Made by a program: the position numbers and the translations under genes. This document shows, one piece after another, positions 1 to 12,700 of a stretch of 64,000 nucleotides of DNA. Origin of the DNA: Zingiber officinale (taxonomy: Eukaryota > Streptophyta > Magnoliopsida > Zingiberales > Zingiberaceae); NCBI RefSeq assembly GCF_018446385.1, contig NC_056004.1, positions 25,736,492 through 25,800,491 of the forward strand, in the 5' to 3' direction. Every line of letters starts with the position of its first letter. Positions within the stretch are counted from its first letter, which is position 1. Below the pieces are notes generated by a model that saw only the letters and a program-made list of their open reading frames with translations, made no database searches and was not told the origin of the DNA.

Positions 1-1818
1 TAACTGAGAGGACAATTGAGTGTTCTCAACAGTATACTTGTCCACTTTGGATGTTAGTTCAGTGTGAAGGATGGTCTCTGATTTAGCTTGAGATTCAAAA
101 TTCTCTGTAGAAGCTTTCTATTTACTTGAATTTTCAAGTTCTACCTCGAGAAGTTTTCGAGTCTCTTGTAACTGGCTGGATAACTCTGCTAACTCTTTAG
201 AAGCGTGAGAGGAAGATGCTCCAGAGGTTTGTTGTCTCAGCTTGGAAACTTCTTGAGACAAATCGTATAGGTGACGGGCCACACTCATACTAATAGCCCA
301 TCTCTATCAGAAAGGAAAGTTATTGTTAGAAGGCATTAATGAAAAAAATAAATGGATGAAGGGCATGTTACCTTAGTTTCTTCAAAAGAAAACTTATCAG
401 CCCAATTAGCAGAGGTGAACTTCTCCAGTTCTTTACAAGCCTCTGCCCAAACTATAGTTAAAGAACCCCCCCCCCCCCCCAATAATATTAGGAGGGTAGG
501 AGAAGATGTGGAAGAGGATGATAAAGAACTATGAAACGAAGGAGAAGAGAAGAGAAGAATAGGAGAACCCTGAGTTCCTTGAGTCGATAAAGAAATTGGT
601 TCTGGAAAAGTCATCAGGAACTCAGGATCCAAGATGGCACCCGAAAGAGAAGGGTCTTCTGGGGTTGAATAGGTGGAGAAGCAAGCATAGGGTATAAAGA
701 AGATAGGGTAGGCTCCAAAGAAGAGGATTGAATATCTCCTGTAGGTATATCCTCAAGAGCAAATGTTGCCCATTTCTTAGGGAGGGGCACTAATGATAAT
801 CTTCGCCTGGGGCATTTTCTTGTGGGAGTAGCTCCTGGTGCCTATTCTTGTAACTCCAAGGGGGTGCCCTCCTGAGGTAAACTTGTATATGCCTCCCCAA
901 AAGTAGTATGAGAACTAGAAGCGAGCGTTGGTTGCGTTGAAGGATCAGGTAAAGGAGCATCAGATGCTTGAGCTGACGCAATATTAAGTTCTACTCTGAG
1001 CTCTTGTCCTTAGCTAGTAATTCCTCCTCTTCTAGGCGGATTGCCTTGTCAACCAAAGCTCTGAATATAGCATCCACTGCAACAAATAAAAGAGTATTTT
1101 AGTTAGGAAAGGAGGGATAGTTAGAATGTCGGAACTTACCAAAGGAACATTGTAGGCTCTTTTGAACAGCGCTTTAGGCCAAAACGATATAGAAGATCAC
1201 CGCGTATCCATTCGTGAATGTGAAAGCGGTAACCTAGTAATTTACTGGAGTATTCAGAAAAAACTGGTTGTTGATGAAGCTCTCTTATGTCAGGGAGAGA
1301 AGGAAAGGAAGATTGCTACTTGGTAGACCACGCGATGGGCCTAGGAAATTTGACAAAGAAAAAATATGATTTACAACCCTTGATGGATGAAGGCATTCCT
1401 TCAAAGAACACCATCTTCAGGCGAGATTGAAAGAGGAATACTCCTGGCTCTGATTTTTTAGGATAAGGGAATATGAAAAAATTTTGAGGAGTAGGAGGTA
1501 TATTAAAGAGGCGAAATACCATATACAACCCACGTAGATATCTAAAAGCGTTTGAGTCAAATTGTTGTAAAGGAATACCAAAATATTGACTTATATCTAT
1601 CAAGAACAGAGGAATGGGGAAGCGTAAACCCGTAGATAACTGATCTTTGAAAAAGGTAATGTAGTCATTAGGAGGAAGATAGGGAACAACGCCAGGTTGT
1701 GGGACCCTAATACGGTATTCTTTAGGGATTTCATATAGAGAACGGATGGAAGTTCGATCGGTAATGGTAAAGGAAGAATGAATTTAAGCGTACCAAGGAA
1801 TAAAGATTCTTTAGCCAT
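1..1818 (-). pseudogene. Antisense accessory gene of Tat-type gypsy element A (decayed, cut by window edge)
   Basis: Read on the minus strand from the ATG at 1818. After a frameshift around 1740-1775, the frame down to about 1316 resembles the plant 'putative gypsy-type transposon' N-terminal domain (Pfam PF04195-like): a GLRFP motif, a hydrophobic block containing YFGIPLQQ, and a conserved FPYP..EPGVF segment. A stop (TAG, about 1318) follows, but the same frame continues to a clean intron with donor GTAAGT at 1139 and acceptor TTGCAG ending at 1077. A Ser/Pro/Thr-rich stretch follows, then a second intron (donor GTAACA at 371, acceptor GATAG ending at 304), then a Gln/Leu-rich probable coiled coil running off the window. 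It has the same layout as the antisense gene at 29248-31460 but is clearly diverged. Function unknown. Such ORFs are known as extra antisense genes in Tat-lineage retrotransposons. Confidence 0.65.
466..480. repeat. 15-bp poly(C) homopolymer
   Basis: An uninterrupted run of 15 C lies inside the antisense gene of element A. On the minus strand it reads as a Gly run. Length is likely to be unstable or a sequencing artefact. Confidence 0.8.
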
Positions 1819-2305
1819 GATGAAAAATAGAAACACTCAAGGAATATGTGACTTACTGAGTCCTTAAGGAAAGAAAGTCACAGAAGAAGACCAGGGAAGA
1901 TGAAGAAGTGCGGGTTGTTGAAGGAAGTCGGAAAAAAGAATCGCCAAAGAGTAACTGGAGGAAGACGAAGAGTAAAGAGTTAAAAAAGACTTAGGGTTTT
2001 AGGGCAATATAAGGATCACCATTAAATTATATGATTCAACAGAGGAGAGCCATTGATTTGCTAAGAAAAATGTGTGATAAGACATGAACAAAAAGCATAC
2101 CAAGGGTTGCTTAGAAAATGGGGGGAAAATGATACGTGGCGCTCGCCCAGGAAAAGACATTTATGATAAACAGAACAGATCGAATCATATATTGAACCGT
2201 CATATCTTCAAACATTCTTTTTTCCTTTGGAGGACCAATTACCAACGACACTATTTTGAAAAATAATCACGCGAATCTCAAAATATAAATAATAATAATA
2301 ATAAA
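1819..2305. other. Non-coding flank of Tat element A
   Basis: This lies upstream of the antisense gene and ends in an (AAT)n-like stretch at about 2286-2305, where the copia LTR begins. Nothing in it reads as a convincing gene; the 60-codon open frame at 2084-2266 has no recognisable features. Confidence 0.5.
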
Positions 2306-4119
2306 TGTTAGTTAGAGCCCTAGAGCCAATCATATGATTATTGTTGTATGAACTTGATGTATCATATTCCTATATACTTATAAAGACATTTCTTTATGGT
2401 TATTATACTTACTTGTATTGGTACCAAATAACTAAGTATAATAGCGTCCTTGAGTAGAAGATTCTTATCTATATCAATCGATTGGTTGAATCGATAGTGA
2501 GATGATATAGAGAACACTACTCTTAATCATTCCTAGTCAAGTATTAACATTCAGGGACAATGTTAATGTGATGAGACTAGCATGTAGGTCAACTTGATGA
2601 CTTGATCTCACAAGTCATGGATATAGAGATATCAAGTTAACACATGGGTATGCATTGGAGAATGTATACTGAATGACCCGCCATAAGAAAATATCATGAA
2701 TCGTTATATGAGTGGCATATACTTTCTCGTGTGACTATTAGTATGACTATCAGTCCTTGGATCTGAAGTCACCATAGTTCCCTATATAAGGAGTTACATA
2801 CTTTGGCTTCGTAAAACGTCACCCGTAACTGGGTGGACTATAAAGGTGATTACTGGGTATGTAACAAATTATGCGGAGGGATGTGAGTGATGTAGATGGG
2901 ATCTGTCCCTCCTATATGACGGGAGTGACGTCATCATTCTTGATAGAGTGAGACCACTAAGTGCATGGCCATGCCCAAATGAGTCAATATGAGATATTGA
3001 GCTCATTTGATTAGAGTGAGTCTACTTGGAGTTCAAGATATAGATTGATTAGAGGATGACACGGTCTATGCCTCATTTGATCAATCTAGATGTCAAGGAT
3101 AGAAGGACATTATCATATATTGTGAAGGGTCACAATTAGTAGTCACAAGGTGATGTTGGATCTCAACATTCTTGTAAGTTGGGTAGTAATGATGTGTTGC
3201 TAGATACCGCTCATTACTTATGCTTCTAAATGGGTTTAGGAGAATTGCCAATGTTACAAGAACCTATAGGGTCACACACAAAGGAAAATTAGATGGAGAT
3301 TAGGTTCATATGATGAACCAAGAGGATTAGGTTCATGTGATGAACCAAATTGGATTAAGAGAAATCCAAGTTAAACTAATTGAGTTGGACTCAATTTAAT
3401 TCATGTGTCCAATGAGTTTAATTTAGATTATGACTCATTAAATCAATTTAGTTTAATAAATAGAGATTTATTAAATCAAATTGGCTTGAATCAATGGTTA
3501 GATTTGATCAACCATGGGAGAATTTAAGTTAAGTTTGACTTGACTTGAGAGGGAAGATGAAGAGTCAAGTTTGACTTGACCAAATGTCATGTCATTGTGA
3601 CTTGGCATAGGGTCGGCCAATGATGATGTGCCACATCATCAAGGTAACTTCATGGTATGCCACCTCATGAGGGAAACCAAGAGTCTTGACTCTTGAGATT
3701 CCATGGAGGTTACAAACCTCATTGAAGTGGTCGGCCACTTTTAGTGATGGAATGAATTGATTTTTCATTCAAGGCATCCCCTTCTTCCTCCTCTCTTCTT
3801 TCTTTCTCTCCCTCTCATCCTTGCCGAGATTCCTTGGGGTGCTAGCACACTCTAAGGTTTCCTCTCCATCTCTTGTTCGTGTGGATACTTCTAGATGTGT
3901 GTACACTTGAACACACTTGAGATCTGACGGACCTTGAACGAGCGGGATTTGCGAAGGGCTTCACTTCAAAGGCATACTCACTTTATTGTAGATCTAGTGT
4001 AGATCTAGGATAGGAAACATGTACATGTAAATTTTTATATATCTTTGCACGGATCCGTGGCAAGAATTCGGGGTTTCCGCAACGCAAAAAGCGGTTTTTG
4101 CGGCCCGAAAGTCCCAACA
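2306..4119 (+). repeat. 5' LTR of copia element 1
   Basis: It begins TGTTAGTTAGAG and ends GTCCCAACA, followed after one base by a tRNA-iMet primer site, which fixes the right end. Length is about 1.81 kb. A TATATAAG at 2783-2790 is a candidate TATA box. The right end is firm; the left end rests on the TG dinucleotide and the change in sequence character. No second copy of this LTR is in the window, because the element is truncated on the right. Confidence 0.75.
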
Positions 4120-4120
4120 G

Positions 4121-4133
4121 TGGTATCAGAGCC
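4121..4133 (+). promoter_or_regulatory. Primer-binding site, copia element 1 (tRNA-iMet)
   Basis: TGGTATCAGAGCC, the standard plant copia site complementary to the 3' end of initiator methionine tRNA, lies one base after the LTR. Confidence 0.9.
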
Positions 4134-5628
4134 ACGTGCGAAGCGTGTACATGTTTCGTTTGTATTTTTATGAAAAATATCAGATCTATAAGATTCTGTA
4201 ACTTTACTATTTTTATAGATTTTATGGGTATTTTTCTCATAGAGGCGAAGCAACAAGTGCTAGGACACTTGTAGGCTTCGACTACCGAGAAAAACTTTCC
4301 AAAACGGTTAGGTCCCGCCCAAATTGTTTTGGGACAGCAGCTTAAGGCACTGTAAGATCGTATTAGGACACTCGTGAGACTCATTTCACGAGAAGGGGCG
4401 CTACCCCTAACCCCGCAAGGGGCATTGTCCCGCGATCGCGCCCGAAAATAGCTAAATGAGACCGCCGAGAAATTGTAACTTATAAAATTGTAAAAATAGT
4501 AGTAAAATTACAGAAATATATAATACATAATTTAGAATTATGTATGATTTTGTGATGGTCATGGCCCAAAAGACCCAATATGATTGGCAATTCTGTGTTG
4601 TAATTCATAATATGGCCTGCGCGTCATTTTGTGTGATGTGTGTGTTATATATATTATGCGACATGCGTGTCGTACCTCCCTCATTTTTATTTCCTATTGT
4701 AAATAGATTTTTAGACTCGAATGTAACTCGAGTTTCATATATGTAATGTACAAAAAAAATGGAGCGGTGGAAGGTCCACTCGAGAAGGAACAACGAGGAG
4801 GGTGCGAGTAACACATGGTGGTCAAAGGGAGGAGCTTGAAGAAGTTGTTGACCCTAGGTTGACTGTCTGATCTTCTCATTGGCATGAGAAGATCGTAGTA
4901 GGGCCATGACCTAATCAAAATTTAATTAATTGTTTGTGTATGTGATGCATGATAATGTAGAGTAATTAATTAGTGCCATGATGCGTATAAGATGCGAATC
5001 CACGATTAGATTAGATCTTAATCGAGTCAACTCGAAATGCCTACCAAGTCTTGATACCCATCACTACCTCGATCATTTGTTGTTATTGAATCTTCCAAAG
5101 TAGAGCAACGCATATTATCTTGGTAGGGTGCGGAGGGACAATCTTGGTCCCGCCTATCAAGGCTTAGGTGAGTACAAACTCAATCAGATTGAGTATAACT
5201 AGTTAACTCAATTTGATCGGGTATAACTATAGGCATTTTCCAACGGTTGGGTGATAGGATAAAAATCGCATTTATACTAAATCTTGGGCGATTTAGCCAA
5301 AGCTAACTCAAGTTTTAATGTAAATGAGATTTTTGATCCTATAAACAAGAGTTGCATAGAGATGTAATTGATAAATTCGTTATCTACCGATCATACTAAG
5401 TCTTGGGCGATTTAGCCAAAGCTAACTCAAGGCGTAGTATGATGTGGATCTTGTCCCACAAGAATTATAGCTAGTTGGAAGAATCTAGTAAGTGTGATTT
5501 GACCACATCCATGACTTGATTCTACAAAAATTCTATAATTCAGTGGGAGCATCATTTAATTAAAGGCCTAATTAAATGATTAGTGGAATATGATATTTAT
5601 TTTCTATATTTTTCTGTTGTAGATTGCC
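4134..5628 (+). other. Long untranslated leader of copia element 1
   Basis: About 1.5 kb separates the primer site from gag with no good reading frame. It contains a direct repeat of about 37 bp (core TTGGGCGATTTAGCC, near 5282 and 5402). The small open frames at 3983-4918 on both strands lack family features and span the LTR/leader boundary, so they are not called. Confidence 0.55.
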
Positions 5629-7536
5629 ATGTCGACAAACACGAACACCTTCTCTCTGCGTTCTGTCTTTGATAAGGACAAGCTCAATGGATCTAATTTC
5701 CTGGACTGGTACAGGAATCTGAGAATCGTTCTCACACCAGAACGAAAACTGTACGTCCTGGAGAAGCCCATTCCCGAGGCACCTCCTGCCACTGCCACGC
5801 GAGTTGACCGAGATGCTTACAAGAAGCATCAAGATGACGCATTAGATGTGTCATGCCTCATGCTCGCAACCATGAACTCTGAGCTTCAGAAGCAACACAA
5901 GCTGATGGGTGCTTATGATATGGTTGACCATCTTCGTCAACTATATCAAGGACAAGCGAGGCACGAGAGATTCGAGATCTCCAAGGCACTGTTTCAGTGC
6001 AAGATGCAAGATGGGACTCCCGTAGGACCCTATGTGCTCAAGATGATTGGGTACATAGAAAAACCTACAGAGGTTGGGATTCCCACTTGGCCAAGAGCTG
6101 GCCACTGACTTGGTCTTGCAATCCTTGCCAAAGAGCTACAGTCAATTCGTCATGAACTACAACATGAACGAAATTGATAAGTCACTACCCGAGCTGCTTA
6201 GCATGTTGAGAACTGTTGAGCTCAACCTTAAGAAGGTTAAGCCCAACTCCATTTTGATGGTGCAAAAGCATAAAGGCAAGGGCAAGCCTAAAGGTAAAGG
6301 AAAGTCCCAAGCCAAGGGCAAAGGCAAGGCACTGAAACCCAAAGGAGGGGTTGCCAAGGATGCTACTTGCTTCCACTGCAATCAGACCGGGCACTGGAAG
6401 AGGAACTGTAAAGTTTACTTGGAAGATCTTAAGAAGAAGAGAAGTGAGACTTCTACTTCAGGTATATATGTTATAGAAGTCAATCTATCTATTTCTGCAT
6501 CATGGGTATTACATACCGAATGTGCTCCTCACATTTGTACTAATGTGTAGCCGTTAAGAAATAATAGGGCATTGACGAAGGGCGAGGTGGACCTACGAGT
6601 AGGTAATGGAGCACGGGTTGTTGCTATTGCTGTAGGGACTTACTTTCTGTCTCTGCCCTCTGGGCTTGTATTAGAATTAGATGAATGTTGTTATGTGCCT
6701 GCTCTTACTAAGAACATAATTTCAGTTTCTTGTTTGGACGATAAAGGCTTTTCGTTTATCATAAAGAACAAATGTTGTTCCGTCTATTTAAACGATATGT
6801 TCTATTGTAGTGCACCTCTGATGAATGGACTCTATATTCTAGACTTAGAGAATCTCATCTATAACATAAATATCAAAAGGTTCAAATCAAATGAAATGAA
6901 CCAAACCTATCTCTGGCATTGTCGCTTAGGTCATATAAATGACAAACGCTTATCCCAGCTCCATAAAGATGGTTTGCTTAACTCATTTGATTTTGAATCA
7001 TATGAGACATGCGAGTCATGCCTACTGGGCAAGATGACCAAGACTCCCTTTAGTGGTCACAGCGAAAGATCGACTGACTTGTTAGGACTTATACATAGTG
7101 ATGTATGTGGCTCTTTTAATGTCGCTGCCAGAGGTGGTTATAGGTACTTCATTACATTTACTGATGACTTCAGTAGATATAGTTATGTGTATTTGATGAC
7201 ACATAAGTCAGAATCCTTTGAAAAGTTCAAAGCATTCAAGAATGAAGTATAAAATCAGCTTGGCAAGAGTATTAAGATACTTCGATCAGATTGAGGTGGT
7301 GAATATCTTAGCCATGAGTTTCGTGACTATCTAGCTGAGTGTGGGATTCTATCCCAACTTACTCCTCCTAGAACACCACAGTGGAATAGTGTATCCGAAA
7401 GGAGGAATCGTACCCTATTAGATATGGTACGATCTATGATGAGTCACACAGATCTTCCTATATCTCTTTGGGGCTATGCTCTAGACACAACAGCCTTCAT
7501 ACTTAATCGTGTTCCATCCAAGGCTGTGATAAAGAC
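5629..7536 (+). pseudogene. Copia element 1 gag and truncated pol
   Basis: Gag starts at ATG 5629 with a UBN2-type copia Gag (LNGSNFLDWYRNLRIVL region). A frameshift near 6060-6100 moves the frame; the Gag then continues through a Lys/Gly-rich segment to a CCHC zinc knuckle (CFHCNQTGHWKRNC, about 6368-6409). A TAG at 6548-6550 interrupts the protease region. The frame continues through the GAG-pre-integrase domain (HCRLGH motif, CESCLLGK) and the integrase core (HSDVCG, FTDDFSRY), broken by TAA at 7250-7252 and TGA at 7292-7294. The reading ends about 7536 within the integrase C-terminus. Reverse transcriptase, RNase H and the 3' LTR are absent. The element cannot be active. Confidence 0.85.
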
Positions 7537-7589
7537 ACTGATATGGGTTAAGTTTTATGAATCCCCATTAAAGGAGGGAAGAGGATAAC
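7537..7589 (+). other. Possible start of Tat element B 5' LTR
   Basis: Copia similarity stops at about 7536 and the next bases start TGATATGGG, running into the 36-bp minisatellite. This fits the left end of element B's LTR inserted in the copia integrase, but no matching end is visible on the right, so the boundary is inferred. Confidence 0.3.
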
Positions 7590-7842
7590 CAAGTAAGGAG
7601 GTAGGTCAATATCGGCCGAGATATACCTCCAGGGGGATAGGCCAATATAGGCCGGGATATGCCTCAGAGGAGGTAGGCCAGTCTCGGTCGGGATATACCT
7701 TCAAGAAGGAAGGCCAATATCGATTGGAATATACTTCCAAGTGAGAAGGCCAATATGGGCTGGGATATACCTTCAGGGAGACAGGCCAATATCGGCCGGA
7801 ATATACCTTCAAGGAGACAGGCCAATATCGGCCGGGATATAC
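7590..7842 (+). repeat. 36-bp minisatellite, left part (about 7 copies)
   Basis: Degenerate tandem units of 36 bp with core GGCCAATATCGGCCGGGATA followed by TACCTTCAGGGAGACA. The array stops at 7842, where the Athila element starts, and resumes at 18698. The last five bases, TATAC (7838-7842), are the left target-site duplication of Athila. Confidence 0.9.
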
Positions 7843-9595
7843 TGATGTGCGTAGATTTTATATACTTTTATGCATGTTTTGATGCACATTTATATACTTT
7901 GAGCATGCTTGATCTATGCATTTTTTACTTCCAGTCTTCCTTTTAGCATATTTACTCTTTTTGTTCAGAGATCTTCTTTTGTGCATTTTCTGTACACAGG
8001 AGTCAAATTCGATAAAGATTCTGCATTCTTGGATAAAACTTATGAGCTAAGCAAATGGGAAAGCACCTGGCCGTGTACCAGACACGGCCCTGCTTTGGTA
8101 GGGAGCTCTGGCTGTGTGGAGTTCAGAGGCCGTGTGACAGCAACAGCAAAGGAAGAAGTCCAGGCCGTGTGAACCTCACACGGCCGTGTCAAGTTTTGAA
8201 GCAAATCAGAGTTCAATCCTTACATGGCCGTGTGGATCTACATGGCCGTGTAAGGTTTCCAGAGACTAAGAAGGCCCTGGCCGTGTGCACCACACGGCCG
8301 TGCAGGGTTTCCAGAGCTTAAAAGTGTTCTGGCCGTGTGCACCACACGGTCGTGCCAAGTTTCCAGAAGCTGGGGCAGTCCAGGCCGAGTGGATCTACAC
8401 GGCCGTGCTTGGAGGTTTTGAAGAGAGTTGTCCATGGTCGTGTACCACACACGGCCGTGTATAGATGGCAGAGAGCGGAAAGACTCTGGCTGTGTGAACC
8501 TCACACGGCCAGGCTTCGGGGCCGTGTGGCGCCCAAAAGCCTCCCTCTATTTAAGGCCTCCTTGGAGATTTGAAAGGGGATCTTCTCCCCTTTGGGAGAA
8601 AGGAAGATTTGGTGGATTCCTCTCATTCTTGGGAGGATTTTTGGGCGATCTAAAGGGAGATCTTGGCAAATTCGACTCCGGAAGCGAGGATTAGATCCAA
8701 AGATAGAGCTATATTGTAGATAAGTTTTCTTTCTTTCCTCTTCTTGGATTGGGATTGAAGAATGCTTGTAATCTTCTTATCTTTGGTCTTCTTCCTTCGT
8801 TTTATGGAGTAGATCTTGTTGTTGTAGGATGGAGGGAGTATTTGTGACATAAATTGATGTAAACTCTTGTGGATTTGTCATTTCTTGTTTTCTATAATGT
8901 TGCCTAGTTTGTATCGATTGGATCTTGAATGATTAATTATGGTTAGGGCTTAATTCTCATTCTTGATTGATCGATTGGATATCTTATAGACTTTGTAGGG
9001 ATAAACCCTCACTCGATTTTCCGAGGGATCCATGTGACAGGTGCAAGCTCGTGTAAGGACGTTTGGGGGATAATCTTGAAGGGGAAATGAGAATATTCAA
9101 GAGGGTATGATAGATTTTATGATATAATCTTTTTATCTTTATGGGTTAAGAAGCTATGAACTTCTATGTTGATATCCGAGGGAAGCATACTAATAGGTAC
9201 AATCCTGTGTAAGGACAACGTAGGTTCATATCTAATTGATTACATTTAGGTATAATTTCAGTCCTAAGCCGGTGATCTATTGCAAAAGAGAACCGACAAC
9301 CTTCTGCAATTTGTAGACAATTGAGAAATTAAGATTGGTAAACTATATACATTCAAGAGATCTTACAAAGAAACCAAAACTCCTAGAACCTCCCTTTATC
9401 ATAACTCAAACCTCCAAATTCTTGTTTGTTAGTCTTTCATTTTAGATTTGTTTTTCATCCTTAGCATTTGAAACCAATTGATTAGTTGTTTAGCTAATTC
9501 GCTTTGAGATATTTCTAGTGCTTATTCCAGTCCCTGTGGATACGATAATCTTTTATATTACTTGCGACATTTCCGTACACTTGCGGAATGTAACA
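7843..9595 (+). repeat. Athila 5' LTR (1753 bp)
   Basis: Starts TGATGTGCG and ends GGAATGTAACA. The upstream half carries an array of paired GGCCGTGT / ACACGGCC blocks (about 8068-8530), often fused as the palindrome CACGGCCGTG. A TATTTAA box follows at 8548-8554. It is 18 bp shorter than the 3' LTR, which has one extra array unit (near 17540). Confidence 0.95.
8068..8530 (+). repeat. Palindromic ACACGGCCGTGT array in Athila 5' LTR
   Basis: About ten paired blocks of GGCCGTGT and ACACGGCC separated by 3-8 bp within pairs and 25-40 bp between pairs. The array ends 18 bp upstream of the TATTTAA box. The same array is in the 3' LTR (about 17153-17630). Function unknown. Confidence 0.85.
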
Positions 9596-9601
9596 AGTTT
9601 T

Positions 9602-9619
9602 TGGCACCGTTGCCGGGGA
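9602..9619 (+). promoter_or_regulatory. Primer-binding site, Athila (tRNA-Asp type)
   Basis: TGGCACCGTTGCCGGGGA, six bases after the LTR. It differs by one base (A for G) from the complement of a plant tRNA-Asp 3' end, the usual Athila primer. Confidence 0.85.
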
Positions 9620-9740
9620 CTGCGCTATAACATTGGAAATTATCAATTGAGTTAGACTAAACATAACATTTTTATTTCTTTTCATTTGTATAGTAAAAAA
9701 AATCTTTAGAATTTTGTTTTCGTAATTGTGCGACTTAAAC

Positions 9741-12700
9741 ATGGTGTGCAGGTCATTAGGGGATTATGGAGCTCCAAGGTCCGCAAAAGAATTGGGACCA
9801 ATTGTCTACCCTAATATACATGTAAGAAATTTTATACTCAAACCATCTTTTGTTTCAATGGTTCAGAAAACTCAGTTTGGAGGATTGGAGATTGAGAACC
9901 CTTATTCACACTTGATGGAGTTTTATAGATATTGTTATACTCTGAAATACGAAGAGGTTCCATCTGATGTTATACAGCTGCTTGTTTTTCCTTTTAGTTT
10001 GAAGGATGCTGCAAAAAGATGGTATAATTCTCTAAAATCTCAAAGTATTAAAACATGGGATGAGTTAGAGTAAAAATTCCTGGACAGATATTTCCCTCCA
10101 AAGAAGACTACTTATTTGAGAAGTCAAATTTTGAATTTCAAGCAATTAGATGGAGAAGAATTATATCAAGCTTGGGAAAGATATTCTTCCTTTTTGCAAT
10201 TATGTCCACATCATGGAATTGAGAAATGGTTAATAATGCATTTGTTTTATGTTGGGCTTTCTTTCTCAAGTAAAAATCAACTGGATATAGCATCTGGAGG
10301 ATCATTTATGAAAAAGAATTTAGAAGAGGCCTACGAGATAATTTGCAGAATTACACAAAATTCCAATGATTGGTCAGAGCAAGATAACTCATTCCTAACA
10401 GTTGATATTATTAGAGAAAAGGAGAATGGTGAAAAAGGGCTTATTTTGAATCAAAATGATTTTCAAATATTATTCCCTTGGTTCTGTGAATCATTGTCAA
10501 AAATATTTGATGAAAAAACATTTTCAACAGGAAAAGAGGAATGTCTTTGTGATTATAGAGAGGAAGATTTGTTTTCAGAAAATGAAGAGTATTTAGAAGA
10601 GAGATTGGTTAAAGAGGAGATTAAGTTGATAGAACAAGAGCCAGCTTTACCAGAAATAGTACCACCTCAACTAGAACTTAAACCATTACCACCAAATCTC
10701 AAATATGAGTTTCTTGGGCCAAATTCTACTTATCCAATTATAATTAATGCTCATCTAAATGAATTTGAAACAAAGAGACTGATAGAGGAATTAAAGCTGC
10801 ATAGAAAGGCAATTGGATATACGATTGATGATATAAAAGGGATTAGTCCTTCTCTCTGTATGCACAGAATCTTACTTGGGGAGGGGTACAAGAATTCAAT
10901 TGAGCATCAAAGGAGATTAAATCCAAACTTAAAAGAGGTGGTAAAGAAGGAAGTACTTAAACTTCTTGATGCAGGGATCATTTACCCAATTTCGGATAGT
11001 GAATGGGTAAGTCCAGTTCATGTGGTCCCACAGAAAGGGGGAATGACTGTTATCAAGAATGAAGATGATAAGCTAATTTCAACACGTACAGTGACAGGGT
11101 GGCGAATGTGTATTGATTATCGGAAGTTGAATAAAGAAACTAGGAAGGATCATTTCCCTTTACCATTTATTTATGAAATGCTTGAAAGATTAGCTAAACA
11201 CTCATACTTTTGTTACTTGGATGGATATTCAGGATTTTTCCAAATTCCAATTCATCCTCAAGACCAGGAGAAGACTACTTTTACTTGTCCATATGGCACT
11301 TTTGCTTATCGTCGGATGTCGTTTGAGCTTTGTAATGCTCCAGCCACTTTCTAGAGATGTATGATGGCAATTTTTTCAGATTTAATAGAAAAAATTATGA
11401 AAGTATTCATGGATGATTTCTCTGTTTACGGAAATGACTTTGATTCTTATTTGTCAAACCTTTCTACTGTTCTTCAAAGATGCGAAGATACCAATCTAGT
11501 ATTAAACTGGGAAAAATGTCATTTCATGGTTAAAGAAGGAATAGTTTTGGGGCATAAAATTTTAGAGCGTGGTATTGAAGTAGATCAAGCAAAAGTGGAA
11601 GTGATAGAGAAGTTACCCCCACCCATTAATGTAAAAGGAGTTAGGAGTTTTTTAGGGCATGCTGGTTTTTATAGACGTTTTATTAAGGACTTCTCAAGGA
11701 TCTCCAAGCCATTAACTAATCTATTGATTAAAGATGTTGAGTTTTGTTTTGATAGTGAATGCACTGAAGCTTTCAACAAAATAAAGAGTGCTCTTACAAC
11801 AGCTCCAGTTATTCAAGCCCCAGATTGGGATCTTCCTTTTGAAATAATGTGTGATGCTAGTGACTTTGCTGTAGGAGCAGTTTTAGGACAAAGAAGGAAT
11901 AAGGTTTTACATGCAATCCATTATGCAAGTAAAACACTTGACGCAGCCCAAGTAAACTATTCTACTACAGAGAAAGAACTCCTAGCGGTGGTATTCGCTA
12001 TTGATAAATTTAGATCTTATCTAGTGGGTTCAAGAGTAATTGTATATACTGATCATGCGGCTATCCGGTATTTACTGGGAAAGAAAGATGTTAAACCTAG
12101 GCTCATCAGATGGATTTTATTACTACAAGAATTCAACCTTGAAATTAGGGATAAGAAAGGAGCTGAAAATGTAGTAGCTGATCATTTATCCAGAATATCT
12201 CAAAATTCAGAAAAAGAAGTAGATTTTGATTTACCTATTGATGACATTTTTCCGGATGAACACTTATTAGCTTTATCAAGTGTTAAAACACCTTGGTATG
12301 CAGATTTTGTAAATTTCCTTGCTAGTGGAGTGTTACCCCCGGATTTCTCTTATCAACAAAGGAAAAGGTTTTTTTCAGAAGTTAAGAATTATGTTTGGGA
12401 TGAACCTCTCTTATACAAGAAGTGTAATGATGTGATTTATCAAAGATGTGTGCCTGAAGAAGAAGTTAGGGATATCCTGTTTCATTATCATTCTTCATCT
12501 TATGGAGGACATTTGGGTAGTTCAAAAATGATTACAAAAATTCTTCAAGTAGGATTTTATTGGCCAACCTTATTCAAAGATGCTAAGATGTTTGTTCAGT
12601 CTTGTGATCAGTGTCAGAGAACTGGGAATATAACTAAGAGGAATGAAACGATGTTGAATTACATTCTTGAGGTTGAGCTATTTGATGTATGGGGAATAGA

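Noticed and set aside
8055-8694. Small open frames rich in Arg-Pro-Cys in the Athila LTRs
   Set aside because: They are translations of the ACACGGCCGTGT array, repeat identically in both LTRs, and lack any conserved start.
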